From positions 124,001 to 188,000 of the forward strand of contig NZ_SORN01000002.1 in NCBI RefSeq assembly GCF_004366635.1: a stretch of 64,000 bases of DNA. The letters run 5' to 3'. Every line of letters starts with the position of its first letter. Positions within the stretch are counted from its first letter, which is position 1. Under the pieces are notes generated by a model. The model searched no databases and was not told where the DNA came from. It saw only the letters and a program-made list of their open reading frames with translations. This DNA comes from Roseinatronobacter bogoriensis DSM 18756. Its GTDB lineage: Bacteria > Pseudomonadota > Alphaproteobacteria > Rhodobacterales > Rhodobacteraceae. The position numbers were made by a program, and so were the translations under genes. Shown here in pieces: positions 9,363 to 18,692 of the stretch.

Positions 9363-9370
9363 CACCTTCT
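9344..9370 (+). terminator. Hairpin overlapping a stop codon, possible terminator
   Basis: Arms 9344-9354 and 9358-9368 pair over 11 positions with one mismatch and a 3-base loop. The TGA stop of the four-helix protein gene is in the right arm. Only CTTCTTGG follows, so the U-tract is poor and termination is uncertain. Confidence 0.4.
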
Positions 9371-9457
9371 TGGCTTGATGGCCGGGCCGCGTGACGATGT
9401 GATTGTAATTTCGGACACAGTCGCTAAGTCTCGCGCCCAGTCAAACCGGAGTATCAG

Positions 9458-10489
9458 ATGAAACGCCACGCAAATCTCTCGGACGCTATCGGCAATACGC
9501 CCCTTATCCGGCTGAACAAGGCCAGTGATGCTACGGGATGCGAGATATTGGGCAAGGCAGAGTTCCTGAACCCCGGCCAGTCAGTCAAGGATCGTGCTGC
9601 ACTATATATCATCCGCGACGCGGTAGAGCGGGGCGCATTGCGCCCCGGCGGCACGATTGTCGAAGGCACCGCGGGTAATACTGGAATCGGGCTTGCACTT
9701 GTCGGGGCCTCGCTTGGGTTTCGGACGGTTATCGTCATTCCGGAAACGCAGAGTCAGGAAAAGAAGGACATGCTGCGCCTTGCGGGTGCGGAACTGGTCG
9801 AGGTGCCCGCCGCGCCCTATCGCAACCCCAATAACTATGTCCGCTATTCGGGCAGGCTTGCAGCCGCTTTGGCGGAGTCTGAGCCAAATGGCGCGATCTG
9901 GGCCAATCAGTTTGACAATGTTGCAAACCGGCGCGCGCATTTCGAGATGACGGGGCCGGAAATCTGGGCACAGACCGAAGGCAAGGTGGATGGGTTCATC
10001 TGTGCTGTCGGCTCAGGCGGGACACTTGCCGGTGTGGCCGAAGCATTGCAGCCCAAAGGTGTGCGTATGGGTTTGGCAGACCCGATGGGTGCCGCGCTTT
10101 ACAGTTTTTACACGACAGGCGAATTCAAGTCAGAGGGTGACTCCATCACCGAAGGGATCGGGCAGGGGCGTATCACAGCCAATCTGGAAGGGTTCACCCC
10201 GGATTTCTGCGCGCGCATCCCGGATGATGAAGCGCTGCCGATTGTGTTTGATCTGCTTGCCGAAGAGGGGCTTTGCCTTGGCGGGTCTTCGGGGGTGAAT
10301 GTTGCAGGTGCCATTCGCATGGCGCGCGATATGGGGCCGGGGCATGTGATTGTGACGATTCTGTGCGACTATGGCACGCGGTATCAGTCCAAGCTGTTCA
10401 ATCCCGAATTCCTGCATAGCAAGGGCCTGCCAGTGCCTGCATGGATGGAAAAAAGACCTCGCAAGTTACCTGATGTCTTTGAGGGGTGA
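9458..10489 (+). CDS. cysK: Cysteine synthase A (O-acetylserine sulfhydrylase)
   Basis: A PLP enzyme that makes cysteine from O-acetylserine and sulfide in the cytosol. The PLP lysine is K44 in QSVKDRAA, and the phosphate-binding loop is TAGNTGIGLA, with Ala where many CysK proteins have Ser. Glycine-rich GSGGTLAG and the C-terminal CDYGTRY agree with the family. At 343 residues it is slightly longer than enterobacterial CysK. Nearby OAH sulfhydrylase (metY, 52.2-53.5 kb) and cysQ also touch sulfur metabolism but are not in one operon. The next gene starts 4 bases after this stop. Confidence 0.93.
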   Translation: MKRHANLSDAIGNTPLIRLNKASDATGCEILGKAEFLNPGQSVKDRAALYIIRDAVERGALRPGGTIVEGTAGNTGIGLALVGASLGFRTVIVIPETQSQEKKDMLRLAGAELVEVPAAPYRNPNNYVRYSGRLAAALAESEPNGAIWANQFDNVANRRAHFEMTGPEIWAQTEGKVDGFICAVGSGGTLAGVAEALQPKGVRMGLADPMGAALYSFYTTGEFKSEGDSITEGIGQGRITANLEGFTPDFCARIPDDEALPIVFDLLAEEGLCLGGSSGVNVAGAIRMARDMGPGHVIVTILCDYGTRYQSKLFNPEFLHSKGLPVPAWMEKRPRKLPDVFEG

Positions 10490-10493
10490 TCCC

Positions 10494-12956
10494 TTGAAAC
10501 TGTTTCGACATCTGCAATCGGTCATGCTTGCATGTATGCTGGCATTGTCTGCACCTGTGTTTCTGCCCGCTGTGGCGGTGGCACAAACCAGCCATCAGGT
10601 GGTCGCGCCCAATTACGATGAATGGCGCGTTTTTGCAGAACGCGCGGAACGTTTGATTGACCTGCAATTCACCTCTGATGAGGTGTTGGCAGAGTTGCGC
10701 GCAGACCTTGTTGTGTTCAGGGGCCGGTTTCTGTCGGCGCAAGATGCGAATGCGACCCGGATTGCAACCTTGCGCGAACAGATTTCTGCGCTTGGCCCGC
10801 CGCCAGAAGATGGGGCAAGCGAGGCTGAAGAGCTGGCAGCCCGCCGCGCGGAACTGAGCGAACAACTGACGCAACTACAGGCACCGGGAATCGCCGCACA
10901 AGAGGCATTTCGCCGTGCGGATGGGTTGATCCGCCAGATTGACCTTATTGCACGGGAACGGCAGGCAGAGGCGCTTCTGACGCTATGGCCATCGCCGTTG
11001 AACCCGGTCAACTGGGTGGCTGCGGTCGATTCCGTTTGGGGCACCGTGTTCACTTTTGGCACTCAGGTTCTGGGCGCGTTGGAAGATCCGGCACATCTGC
11101 GCGAATTCCGGTCAAACCTGCCAGTCGTCGGTTTCTTGCTTCTGGCAGCAGGGTTTGTGTTGCTGCGTGGGCGCGCTTGGATTGAACGTCTTGTTGGGCG
11201 GTTGCTGGACGAGGGGGGCGACCGCAAGAGCAAGCGCCTTCTGGCGCAGATCATGTCGCTGACGCAGATCATCGTGCCCGTTGCAGCGGTCGCTGCGCTG
11301 AGTTCGGCTTTGGTGCTGACGTCGCTTACAGGCGAGATCGGCGCTGCACTTGGAACAGCCCTGGTGCAGGCGGGGATCGGGTATTTCACGGCCCGCTGGG
11401 CGGGGCGGCAGTTGTTTCCGGTCCATGAATCCCGACGCGCGCCACTGCAACTGCCAGCGCCGCGCCGACGCGAAGGCCGCTTCATGGCCAATCTTGCGGG
11501 GTTGTTCCTTGGGCTGAATGTCATCATCAGCACATTGTTCGATCCTGCACGTCAATCAGACGCGGCCAATGCTGTGATCGCTTTTCCGCTTATGGTTCTG
11601 GCGGGTGTGGTGCTGTTCCGGCTTGGCGCATTGCTGTCGCGGCATTTTCAGCTTGTCGCGGCAGACAGCACCGAGACACGATTCTTCGATCGCATTGTCG
11701 GGGTGCTTGGAAAGCTGGCGATGATCATCGGCATCGGCGCGCCGCTAATTGCCGCAGTTGGTTATGTCCAGGCGGCGCAAGCGCTTTTGTACCCGTCTAT
11801 TGTGTCGCTGGGCCTGATCACCTTGCTGCTGTTTCTGACGCAGTTGGTAGATGATATCTTTGACCTTGTGACCCATAGGGGGCCAGATGATCCGGCAGCG
11901 CTGATTCCGGCATTGATCGGTTTTGCTATTGTCGTTCTGGCCTTGCCGCTATTTGCGATTATCTGGGGCGTTCGTCCGACCGAATTGCTGGAAATCTGGC
12001 AAGTTCTGCGCGAAGGCTTCCGGATAGGCGATACGCGTATATCGCCCACAAATATTCTGAGTTTCCTGATTGTCTTCTCAATTGGTTATCTTGCGACGCG
12101 GATGGTGCAGGGTGCGCTTGGCAGCGGTGTGTTGCCCAAGACCAAAATCGACAAGGGCGGCCAGAAGGCAATAATTTCTGGCACCGGTTATGTCGGGATT
12201 TTTCTTGCCGCGCTGGTTGCCATTTCGACGGCTGGCATTGACCTGTCGGGGCTTGCGATTGTCGCGGGTGCGCTGTCGGTGGGCATCGGCTTTGGCCTGC
12301 AAAATATTGTTTCCAATTTTATTTCGGGGCTGATCCTGCTGATAGAACGACCCGTGGCAGAGGGCGACTGGATCGAGGTTGGCGGCACGATGGGGACAGT
12401 GCGTTCAATCTCTGTGCGATCGACCGTGATCGAGACTTTTGACCGAACTGATGTGATTGTCCCGAATGCTGACCTGATTTCGGGGACAGTCACGAACTGG
12501 ACGCGTTACAACTCGCTAGGTCGGATCATCCTTCCGGTCGGCGTGGCCTATGGGTCCGATACGCGCAAGGTTGCGCGCATCCTCAAGGAAATTGGCGATG
12601 CAGAGCCGCTGGCCCTGCTGGACCCAGAGCCGCAAGTGCATTTTGTCGATTTCGGCGCGGACTCTCTCGATTTTGAGCTGCGTCTTGTGTTGAGTGATGT
12701 GGGCTTCGGTCTGGCTGTACGTACTGAGCTGCGCCACCAGATTGCAGAACGGTTCAAGGCAGAAGGGATCGAGATACCCTTTGCTCAGCGTGATATATGG
12801 CTGCGCAACCCCGAAGCCCTGCGCGGAGAAGCGCCCCCCAAGGCCGCAACCGAGACTGCGCGCGACCCGCGCGATGAGAATGCACGAACCGAAATGCGTT
12901 ATGACGAGATTTCCGACACGGATGCAGGCGGTGGCGATGCGGATGGTGGGCGATAA
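10494..12956 (+). CDS. MscS-type mechanosensitive channel with DUF3772-like N-terminal region
   Basis: An inner-membrane channel of 820 residues. A signal peptide (MLACMLALSAPVFLPAVAVA) leads into a periplasmic helical region resembling DUF3772. Many membrane helices follow, then the MscS core with pore helix AGALSVGIGFGLQNIVSNF and beta domain VAEGDWIEVGG. The tail is charged and Asp/Gly-rich. The TTG start at 10494 has GAGGGG 7 bases upstream, inside the end of cysK. Frames starting further upstream lack such a signal. The class opens under membrane tension to release osmolytes. Confidence 0.9.
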   Translation: MKLFRHLQSVMLACMLALSAPVFLPAVAVAQTSHQVVAPNYDEWRVFAERAERLIDLQFTSDEVLAELRADLVVFRGRFLSAQDANATRIATLREQISALGPPPEDGASEAEELAARRAELSEQLTQLQAPGIAAQEAFRRADGLIRQIDLIARERQAEALLTLWPSPLNPVNWVAAVDSVWGTVFTFGTQVLGALEDPAHLREFRSNLPVVGFLLLAAGFVLLRGRAWIERLVGRLLDEGGDRKSKRLLAQIMSLTQIIVPVAAVAALSSALVLTSLTGEIGAALGTALVQAGIGYFTARWAGRQLFPVHESRRAPLQLPAPRRREGRFMANLAGLFLGLNVIISTLFDPARQSDAANAVIAFPLMVLAGVVLFRLGALLSRHFQLVAADSTETRFFDRIVGVLGKLAMIIGIGAPLIAAVGYVQAAQALLYPSIVSLGLITLLLFLTQLVDDIFDLVTHRGPDDPAALIPALIGFAIVVLALPLFAIIWGVRPTELLEIWQVLREGFRIGDTRISPTNILSFLIVFSIGYLATRMVQGALGSGVLPKTKIDKGGQKAIISGTGYVGIFLAALVAISTAGIDLSGLAIVAGALSVGIGFGLQNIVSNFISGLILLIERPVAEGDWIEVGGTMGTVRSISVRSTVIETFDRTDVIVPNADLISGTVTNWTRYNSLGRIILPVGVAYGSDTRKVARILKEIGDAEPLALLDPEPQVHFVDFGADSLDFELRLVLSDVGFGLAVRTELRHQIAERFKAEGIEIPFAQRDIWLRNPEALRGEAPPKAATETARDPRDENARTEMRYDEISDTDAGGGDADGGR

Positions 12957-13041
12957 ACGCGGCTGACTTGTGACAGATCAAGGTCGGGTCTGCGCTGACA
13001 GCTAGACTGGGCGCAGAACGTGATATTGAAAGGAGATGCCT

Positions 13042-13278
13042 ATGTCGCACACCCCACATGAACTGCCCGAGGAATTTCCGAATGCAATTGACTTGATCCA
13101 CAAGCTGAAGCTGGAAGATGCACATTTCGCCCGCCTGTCAGAGCAGTATCACGAGGTTAATCGTGCGATTCACCGTGCCGAGACTTCGGTTGAGCCTGTC
13201 TCGGAGGCGCATGAAACCGAATTGCGCCGCAAGCGTATGGCGCTGAAGGATGAAATCGCCCGTATGCTCAATGCGTAA
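13042..13278 (+). CDS. DUF465 (YdcH-like) small coiled protein
   Basis: A 78-residue, highly charged helical protein. The segment HELPEEFPN followed by IHKLKLEDAHFARLSEQYHEVNRAIHR matches the DUF465/YdcH family, whose function is unknown. AAGGAG ends 6 bases before this ATG. An ATG 6 bases upstream touches the ribosome site and is not a good start. Confidence 0.88.
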   Translation: MSHTPHELPEEFPNAIDLIHKLKLEDAHFARLSEQYHEVNRAIHRAETSVEPVSEAHETELRRKRMALKDEIARMLNA

Positions 13279-13324
13279 GGTTAGTTTTTGCTGGCGTGAC
13301 CAGGCCGGGTTGCGATAGCCGCCC

Positions 13325-13786
13325 CTATCCCTTGGAGATGGCTTCCAGCCTGTCGCGCGACATTTCGCCGGGGACGATGGTGATGGGGATCGGCAGGCTG
13401 CCGGAATTGCGTGACATCTGCGTAACAAGCGGACCGGGTGAATTGCCTTCGGTGCCGGCCCCCAGAACCAGAATGCCGATATCCAGATCTTCGCTGATCT
13501 GTGCAAGGATTTCGTCCACAGGCTCGCCTTCGCGGATGACAAGTTCGGGGTCCACGCCCTGCCGGTCACGCATCCATTTTGCAAAGACCTCAAAATGGGC
13601 TTCAATGCGTTCACGTGCTTCGGCGCGCATCAGGTCTGCGACGCCCGCCCATCCCTGAAATTCGTCCGGCGTGATGATTGACAGAATCTGCACCTTGGCG
13701 CCGGTTTGTGACGCCCGCAAAGCGGCAAAGCGCATTGCATTCAGGCATTCGCGGCTGTCATCCAGAATGACCAGAAATTTGCGCAT
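13325..13786 (-). CDS. Universal stress protein (UspA family)
   Basis: A 153-residue cytosolic Usp domain. It begins MRKFLVILDDS, with the nucleotide-binding acidic residue in strand 1. The C-terminal ATP-loop pattern G-x2-G-x9-G-S/T appears as GAGTEGNSPGPLVTQMS, so ATP binding is likely. It faces the DUF465 gene tail to tail. The ligand and role are not evident from the context. Confidence 0.9.
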   Translation of the reverse strand: MRKFLVILDDSRECLNAMRFAALRASQTGAKVQILSIITPDEFQGWAGVADLMRAEARERIEAHFEVFAKWMRDRQGVDPELVIREGEPVDEILAQISEDLDIGILVLGAGTEGNSPGPLVTQMSRNSGSLPIPITIVPGEMSRDRLEAISKG

Positions 13787-13843
13787 TACGATTCCCGTTC
13801 CAATTCGTCAGCGCATCTTGTCCAAAAGCCCGGTGTCTGTAAA

Positions 13844-13864
13844 CAAAAAGACCACCGTGGGTCT
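13844..13864 (-). terminator. Probable terminator of the two-component operon
   Basis: On the minus strand, AGACC and GGTCT flank a small loop (13849-13864, extendable with one bulge) and are followed directly by TTTTTG. It lies 24 bases after the response regulator stop codon. The stem is short, so strength is uncertain. Confidence 0.5.
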
Positions 13865-13887
13865 GGGTTAAACAGGTCGTTTTGCGC

Positions 13888-14592
13888 TTAACCCCAGGTC
13901 ACATTGCCCAGAAAAATATAACCCGCCCCGTAGATCGTCTTGATCAGACGCGGGTTGCGGGGGTCTTCGTTCAGTTTGGTGCGCAGGCGCGAAATCCGCA
14001 CATCCATGGCGCGGTCGAAGCTCTCACCTGCGGTGCCGCCCAGCGCATCCAGCATCTGGTTGCGCGAGATCAGGCGCTTGGGGCTGTCGAGAAACAAGCG
14101 CAGCACCTCGCCTTCGGCGTGACTGATGGGGATCTCGCGCGCGTCCTTGTCGATCAGCACATAGCGGTCGAACTCCGCCGTCCAGCCGTTAAATTGAGCG
14201 CGTGTATTGCGTGCCTCTGGCTGTGTGCCGGGTTTGCGCAAGCGCGCGCGAATGCGCGCCACAACTTCGGCGGGGTCAAAGGGTTTGATGATGTAGTCAT
14301 CCGCCCCCAGCTCCAGCCCTGTCACGCGGTCCTGCACTTGGGCACGGCCAGAGATGATGATGATCGTAGCCCCCGATTCCAACGCAAGCCGATGCACCAG
14401 CGCCAGCCCGTCGCGGTCTGGCAGACCAAGATCCACAAGGCAGACATCCGGGGTGGTCCTTTTCAAGGCGGCCTCGAATTCGGTGGCGCGCGCATAGGTC
14501 GTGGTGTGAAACCCTGCATCCTGCAATGCCGATGACAACACTTGCCTGATTTCAGGTTCGTCATCCAGAATGGCGATATGCGGAATGCTCAT
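13888..14592 (-). CDS. OmpR/PhoB-type response regulator
   Basis: A 234-residue regulator. Its receiver domain (~1-120) has acidic pocket D10/D11, phospho-acceptor D54, S81 and K103 (IIKPF). A winged-helix Trans_reg_C domain (~130-230) ends with YGAGYIF. The ATG overlaps the stop of the upstream hybrid kinase gene by 4 bases (ATGA), with GGAG 8 bases upstream, so the pair is translationally coupled. A longer frame back to 14739 is not needed. Divergence of the operon from the CoA-synthetase/ABC-importer genes suggests these are its target. Confidence 0.94.
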   Translation of the reverse strand: MSIPHIAILDDEPEIRQVLSSALQDAGFHTTTYARATEFEAALKRTTPDVCLVDLGLPDRDGLALVHRLALESGATIIIISGRAQVQDRVTGLELGADDYIIKPFDPAEVVARIRARLRKPGTQPEARNTRAQFNGWTAEFDRYVLIDKDAREIPISHAEGEVLRLFLDSPKRLISRNQMLDALGGTAGESFDRAMDVRISRLRTKLNEDPRNPRLIKTIYGAGYIFLGNVTWG

Positions 14593-16517
14593 ATGACGAT
14601 CTCCAGCGCGCTGCGCAGCTCGCTCAGTGTAAAAGGTTTGTCCAGAACCGGAAACTCTCTGGCAGCTTCGCGGTAGAGTGTATCGCCCGGTGGTAAGGCG
14701 GTCATCAGATGCAGGCGGTTCATACCCTGCGCGCGACATGCGCGCAAAAGATCGAGGCCAGATCCCGTTCCCACAAGATTGATATCAGACAATACCAGCC
14801 CAAGGCCGGGCAGGTCCACCAGCGCCATCGCTTCGTCATGGCTGGCGGCTTCTATCACATTATGGCCCAGATCGCGCAGCATTTCACGCACGTTCTCGCG
14901 GATGCTGTCAGTATCTTCGACCAACAGTACAAGTTCGGGTGGCTGTGACCGCGTGACTTGTGCCGCGGGCTTGAAAGGCAGGCGCAAGGTCACTTCGGCC
15001 CCGCCTGTCGCGCGGTTCGCAAGCCGGACAGTGCCCCCAGCCAATGTGATCTGATCATAGACCATCGCCAGCCCCAGCCCTGACCCCTCGCAGCCCTTGG
15101 TCGTGAAGAACGGGTCTAACCCTTTGTCCAGCGCCATCTCGCTGAACCCCACCCCGGTATCTTCAACGCGCAATTCCAGCCATGTGTCACTGACACGACG
15201 GGCGGATAGAATAATCTCGCCGGGTTCTGCGCCAAGGGCATCGCGCGCGTTCAGTATCAGGTTCAGAAGCGAATCCTGCAATGCGCCCTGATCCAGCATT
15301 AGCGGTGGCAATACATCCTGCACGCGCATGTGCAGGCGAATATCGGGCGGCAGGGCAGGGCGGGCCATGACCTGCAAATCTTCCAGCAGCGACGCCAGAT
15401 CCGTTGGCTGGGGCCGCAATTCTCGATGACCGGAAATGGTGGCAATGCGGTCCAGCAACACACCGCCACGCCTTGCAGCGGCGATGGTGGATTGCGCGAT
15501 CTGCGCAATTTCCGGCGGCAGGTCCTTGCGGCGCGCAAGCTGCCCTTGCAGCCCCAATATGATCGTCAGCAAATTACCGAAGTCATGCGCCAAACCCGAT
15601 GACAGTTGCGCCGCCAGTTCGCGCTTGCGCGTTTGTGCAAGGGTGGCGCGGGCCTGGGTTTCTTCGGTCACATCCATCGACATGACATAGATGCCGCTGA
15701 TCGGACCATCATCGACCTGATCGGGGGTCAGGGACAGGCGAACGCGCCGACCACTTGCATCATGGGTAAATTCATGGACCGAATTCTCGCCTTGCAAGGC
15801 AAGGTCCAGCCATTGGCTGATCTTGCCATAGACGTCGCCCATAACCTCTTGCACCGTCATCCCGACGATATTCTGTGGAAGACCCGGAAACACAGAGGAT
15901 AGCCGCCGATTCGAGAATGTATAGCGCAGGTCGCGGTCCAGATGGGCGATATGGGCGGGCATCATTTCAGCGGTCAAGCGGGTGCGGGCCTCCATCTCGG
16001 TCAGTTCACGCTTGGCCTGTTCCAATGCCGCGTTTGACGCCGCAAGCGCCCGGTTGGTTTGCGCCAGCCGTTTAGTATGCGCCAGCAATTCGCCAGATAA
16101 TTCTTCTGAATGCGCTTGCAGCAGGCGTTCTTGCAGCTTCACTTCGGTTATGTCGGTGTAAACCGTGACCCAGCCGCCCTGGGGCAGGGGCGCCCCCTCT
16201 ACGCTGATCCAGCGCCCATTGGCGCGTTCGCGCTCCATGTAGTGGGGGACAAAGGCGCGCGCGGCGTCAACGCGCACGCGCACCGCTTCGGCTTCGTCGT
16301 CAACCTGTCCATATTCCCCACGCGACACAAGATGGCGGATCGTCTGCTCAAACTCGGCGCCGGGTTGCACCAGATGATCTGGCAACTCGAACATTTCCTG
16401 ATAGCGGCGGTTGCTGACAGACAGGCGCAGATTGCTGTCGAAGATCGACAACGCCTGCTGGATCATGTTCAACCCCGCCCCCATCAGCTTGATCCGGGTA
16501 TCTTCCGATAGCGACAT
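14589..16517 (-). CDS. Hybrid sensor histidine kinase with PAS domains and C-terminal receiver
   Basis: A 642-residue kinase without membrane helices. It has two PAS-like regions (~15-125 and ~180-285) separated by a coiled coil (~130-180), and a dimerisation domain with phospho-acceptor H311 (GLAHDFGN). Its ATPase core has N423 in LILNARDA, with GVGFSE and GSGLGLAMVY. The C-terminal receiver has phospho-site D578. The first PAS region resembles PAS_7. AAGGAG lies 7 bases before ATG 16517, and the frame upstream to 16838 is non-coding in character. It probably senses a cytosolic metabolite and controls the divergent uptake operon through the partner regulator. Confidence 0.92.
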   Translation of the reverse strand: MSLSEDTRIKLMGAGLNMIQQALSIFDSNLRLSVSNRRYQEMFELPDHLVQPGAEFEQTIRHLVSRGEYGQVDDEAEAVRVRVDAARAFVPHYMERERANGRWISVEGAPLPQGGWVTVYTDITEVKLQERLLQAHSEELSGELLAHTKRLAQTNRALAASNAALEQAKRELTEMEARTRLTAEMMPAHIAHLDRDLRYTFSNRRLSSVFPGLPQNIVGMTVQEVMGDVYGKISQWLDLALQGENSVHEFTHDASGRRVRLSLTPDQVDDGPISGIYVMSMDVTEETQARATLAQTRKRELAAQLSSGLAHDFGNLLTIILGLQGQLARRKDLPPEIAQIAQSTIAAARRGGVLLDRIATISGHRELRPQPTDLASLLEDLQVMARPALPPDIRLHMRVQDVLPPLMLDQGALQDSLLNLILNARDALGAEPGEIILSARRVSDTWLELRVEDTGVGFSEMALDKGLDPFFTTKGCEGSGLGLAMVYDQITLAGGTVRLANRATGGAEVTLRLPFKPAAQVTRSQPPELVLLVEDTDSIRENVREMLRDLGHNVIEAASHDEAMALVDLPGLGLVLSDINLVGTGSGLDLLRACRAQGMNRLHLMTALPPGDTLYREAAREFPVLDKPFTLSELRSALEIVI

Positions 16518-16709
16518 CACGGCACTCCTTCCCCCGGAGCGGATGCTAGACTGCCGCAGGCAGCGGGAAAAGCCCCGAAAAATAGGCGTTACAATTCGTA
16601 AGGATTGCGCAAAACTACGGCAAGAATCGCCGCGCTTCATGGCGCATGAGGGAGAGCGCAACGCGACATGATCGCGCAGCGCAGGAGTTGCCAAGAGGAG
16701 GGGGGCCCA
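16518..16709. promoter_or_regulatory. Divergent regulatory region between sensor kinase and acyl-CoA synthetase
   Basis: This 192-base gap must hold promoters for both the two-component operon and the CoA-ligase/importer operon. It contains an inverted repeat TTAC-n5-GTAA (16589-16601) within a locally AT-richer stretch. That could be the regulator's operator, but no second copy was recognised. Confidence 0.4.
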
Positions 16710-18692
16710 GTGAGTAGCACGGCCGTAACCAGCCAATCGCTGGATGATCTGACGTCTATTCCGGCGCTGTTGGCGCGCAACGCCAAGCGATACGGCTTGC
16801 AGACTGCTTACCGGGAAAAGGAATTCGGCATCTGGCAATCCTGGACCTGGGCCGAGACGCTGGCCGAAGTGCGCGCGCTCTCACTGGGATTTCTGGCACT
16901 GGGGATGCAGCGCGGCGATTATGTCGCCATCATTGGCCGCAACCGTCCGGCGCTGTATTGGTCGATGGTTGCGGCGCAATCGGTCGGCGCGATCCCAGTG
17001 CCGCTTTATCAGGACGCTGTGGCCGAAGAGATGGCCTATGTTCTGGACCATTGCGGCGCAAGGTTCGTCGTCTGTGGTGATCAGGAACAGGTCGATAAGG
17101 TGCTGGAGGTTCAGGAAACCGTCAAATGCATCGAAGAGATCCTGTATCTCGATAAGCGCGGGATGCGGAAATACGATCACAGCCACATGAACTGGCTCGA
17201 CGATGTCATGCGCGAGGGGCGCGCGGCAGAAACCCGGCTGGGGGGTGAGCTGGACAAGCGCAGCGCTGCGCTGACGCTCGATGATACATGCGTCATGCTC
17301 TATACATCAGGGACGACGGGCAAGCCCAAGGGCGTTGTGCTGAGCAATCGCAATATTATCGTCACCTCGAAGAACAGTTCAGAATTCGACAAGCTGCGCC
17401 CCGGTGACGAAATTCTGGCCTATCTGCCTATGGCCTGGGTTGGGGATTTCATCTTTGCGATTGGGCAGGCTTACTGGACCGGATTTTGCGTCAATTGCCC
17501 GGAATCGGCGCAGACGATGCTGACCGACCTGCGCGAGATCGGGCCGACCTATTATTTTGCCCCGCCGCGTATTTTCGAGACGATGCTGACAACAGTCATG
17601 ATCCGTATGGAAGATGCCTCGCCTTTGAAGCGGCGGCTGTTTCACCACTTCATGGAACATGCGCGCAAGATCGGGCCAAGATTGCTTGATGGCAAACCCG
17701 TTGGCGCGGGTGACAAGCTGAAATATGCGCTTGGCAATCTGCTGGTCTATGGTCCGTTGAAAGATACGCTTGGCCTGCGCCGCATTCGTGTGGCCTATAC
17801 AGCGGGCGAAGCGATCGGGCCGGAGATTTTCGATTTCTATCGCGCGCTGGGGATCAACCTCAAGCAGCTTTACGGCCAGACCGAAGCCTCGGTTTTCATC
17901 ACGCAACAACCCGATGGAGAGGTGCGTTCGGACACGGTTGGTGTGCCTTCGCCAGGGGTCGAGGTGCGCATTGCCGAAAATGGCGAGGTATTCTACCGCT
18001 CGCCCGGCACTTTTGAGAGCTATTACAAGAACGCCGAAAGTACCGCCTCGACCAAGGATGCCGAAGGCTGGGTGGCCACAGGGGATGCCGGGTTCTTTGA
18101 GGAAGCAACCGGCCATCTGCGTATCATCGACCGGGCCAAGGATGTGGGCAAGATGGCCGATGGTGGCATGTTCGCGCCCAAATATGTTGAGAACAAACTG
18201 AAATTTTACCCGAACATTCTGGAAGCTGTGGTCTTTGGCAATAATCGTGACCGCTGCGTGGCGTTCATCAATATCGACCTTGGGGCTGTCGGGTCCTGGG
18301 CGGAGCGTAACAATATCGCCTATTCCAGCTATCAGGAACTGGCCAGTCTGAAGCCGGTTCTTGATACGATTCAGGAACATGTCGAGACTGTGAACGAAAG
18401 TGTCGCACAAGACGACATGCTGTCTGGCTGCCAGATTCACCGCTTCCTTGTCCTGCACAAGGAGCTTGACGCTGATGATGGCGAAATGACCCGCACCCGC
18501 AAGGTACGCCGCCGGATCGTCGAGGAAAAGTTCAATGACCTGATCGACGCGCTCTATGGCGGAAAGGACAGCATCTATACCGAAACCGAAGTGACCTATG
18601 AAGACGGGCGCAAGGGAAAGTTGAAAGCAACGCTGGAAATCCGCGACGCCAAGGTTTTCGGGCAGGTCGCAGCCAAGGTTGCGGCAGAATGA
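16710..18692 (+). CDS. AMP-forming acyl-CoA synthetase (FadD-like)
   Basis: A 660-residue adenylate-forming enzyme that activates a carboxylic acid to acyl-AMP and then acyl-CoA. The P-loop motif is MLYTSGTTGKPKGVVLS (near residue 200). LYGQTEASVF, the GWVATGD motif and RAKDVGK follow, as in long-chain acyl-CoA ligases of the FadD/bubblegum type. The GTG at 16710 has an unusually strong AAGAGGAGGGG just upstream, while the ATG at 16668 has none. The next ABC ATPase gene overlaps its stop. The linkage to an importer suggests the imported acid is the substrate, but the substrate cannot be read from sequence. Confidence 0.93.
   Translation: MSSTAVTSQSLDDLTSIPALLARNAKRYGLQTAYREKEFGIWQSWTWAETLAEVRALSLGFLALGMQRGDYVAIIGRNRPALYWSMVAAQSVGAIPVPLYQDAVAEEMAYVLDHCGARFVVCGDQEQVDKVLEVQETVKCIEEILYLDKRGMRKYDHSHMNWLDDVMREGRAAETRLGGELDKRSAALTLDDTCVMLYTSGTTGKPKGVVLSNRNIIVTSKNSSEFDKLRPGDEILAYLPMAWVGDFIFAIGQAYWTGFCVNCPESAQTMLTDLREIGPTYYFAPPRIFETMLTTVMIRMEDASPLKRRLFHHFMEHARKIGPRLLDGKPVGAGDKLKYALGNLLVYGPLKDTLGLRRIRVAYTAGEAIGPEIFDFYRALGINLKQLYGQTEASVFITQQPDGEVRSDTVGVPSPGVEVRIAENGEVFYRSPGTFESYYKNAESTASTKDAEGWVATGDAGFFEEATGHLRIIDRAKDVGKMADGGMFAPKYVENKLKFYPNILEAVVFGNNRDRCVAFINIDLGAVGSWAERNNIAYSSYQELASLKPVLDTIQEHVETVNESVAQDDMLSGCQIHRFLVLHKELDADDGEMTRTRKVRRRIVEEKFNDLIDALYGGKDSIYTETEVTYEDGRKGKLKATLEIRDAKVFGQVAAKVAAE

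Noticed and set aside
16668..16709. ATG at 16668 as start of the acyl-CoA synthetase
   Set aside because: It lacks a ribosome site, while GTG 16710 has a very strong one just upstream and gives the usual N-terminus.
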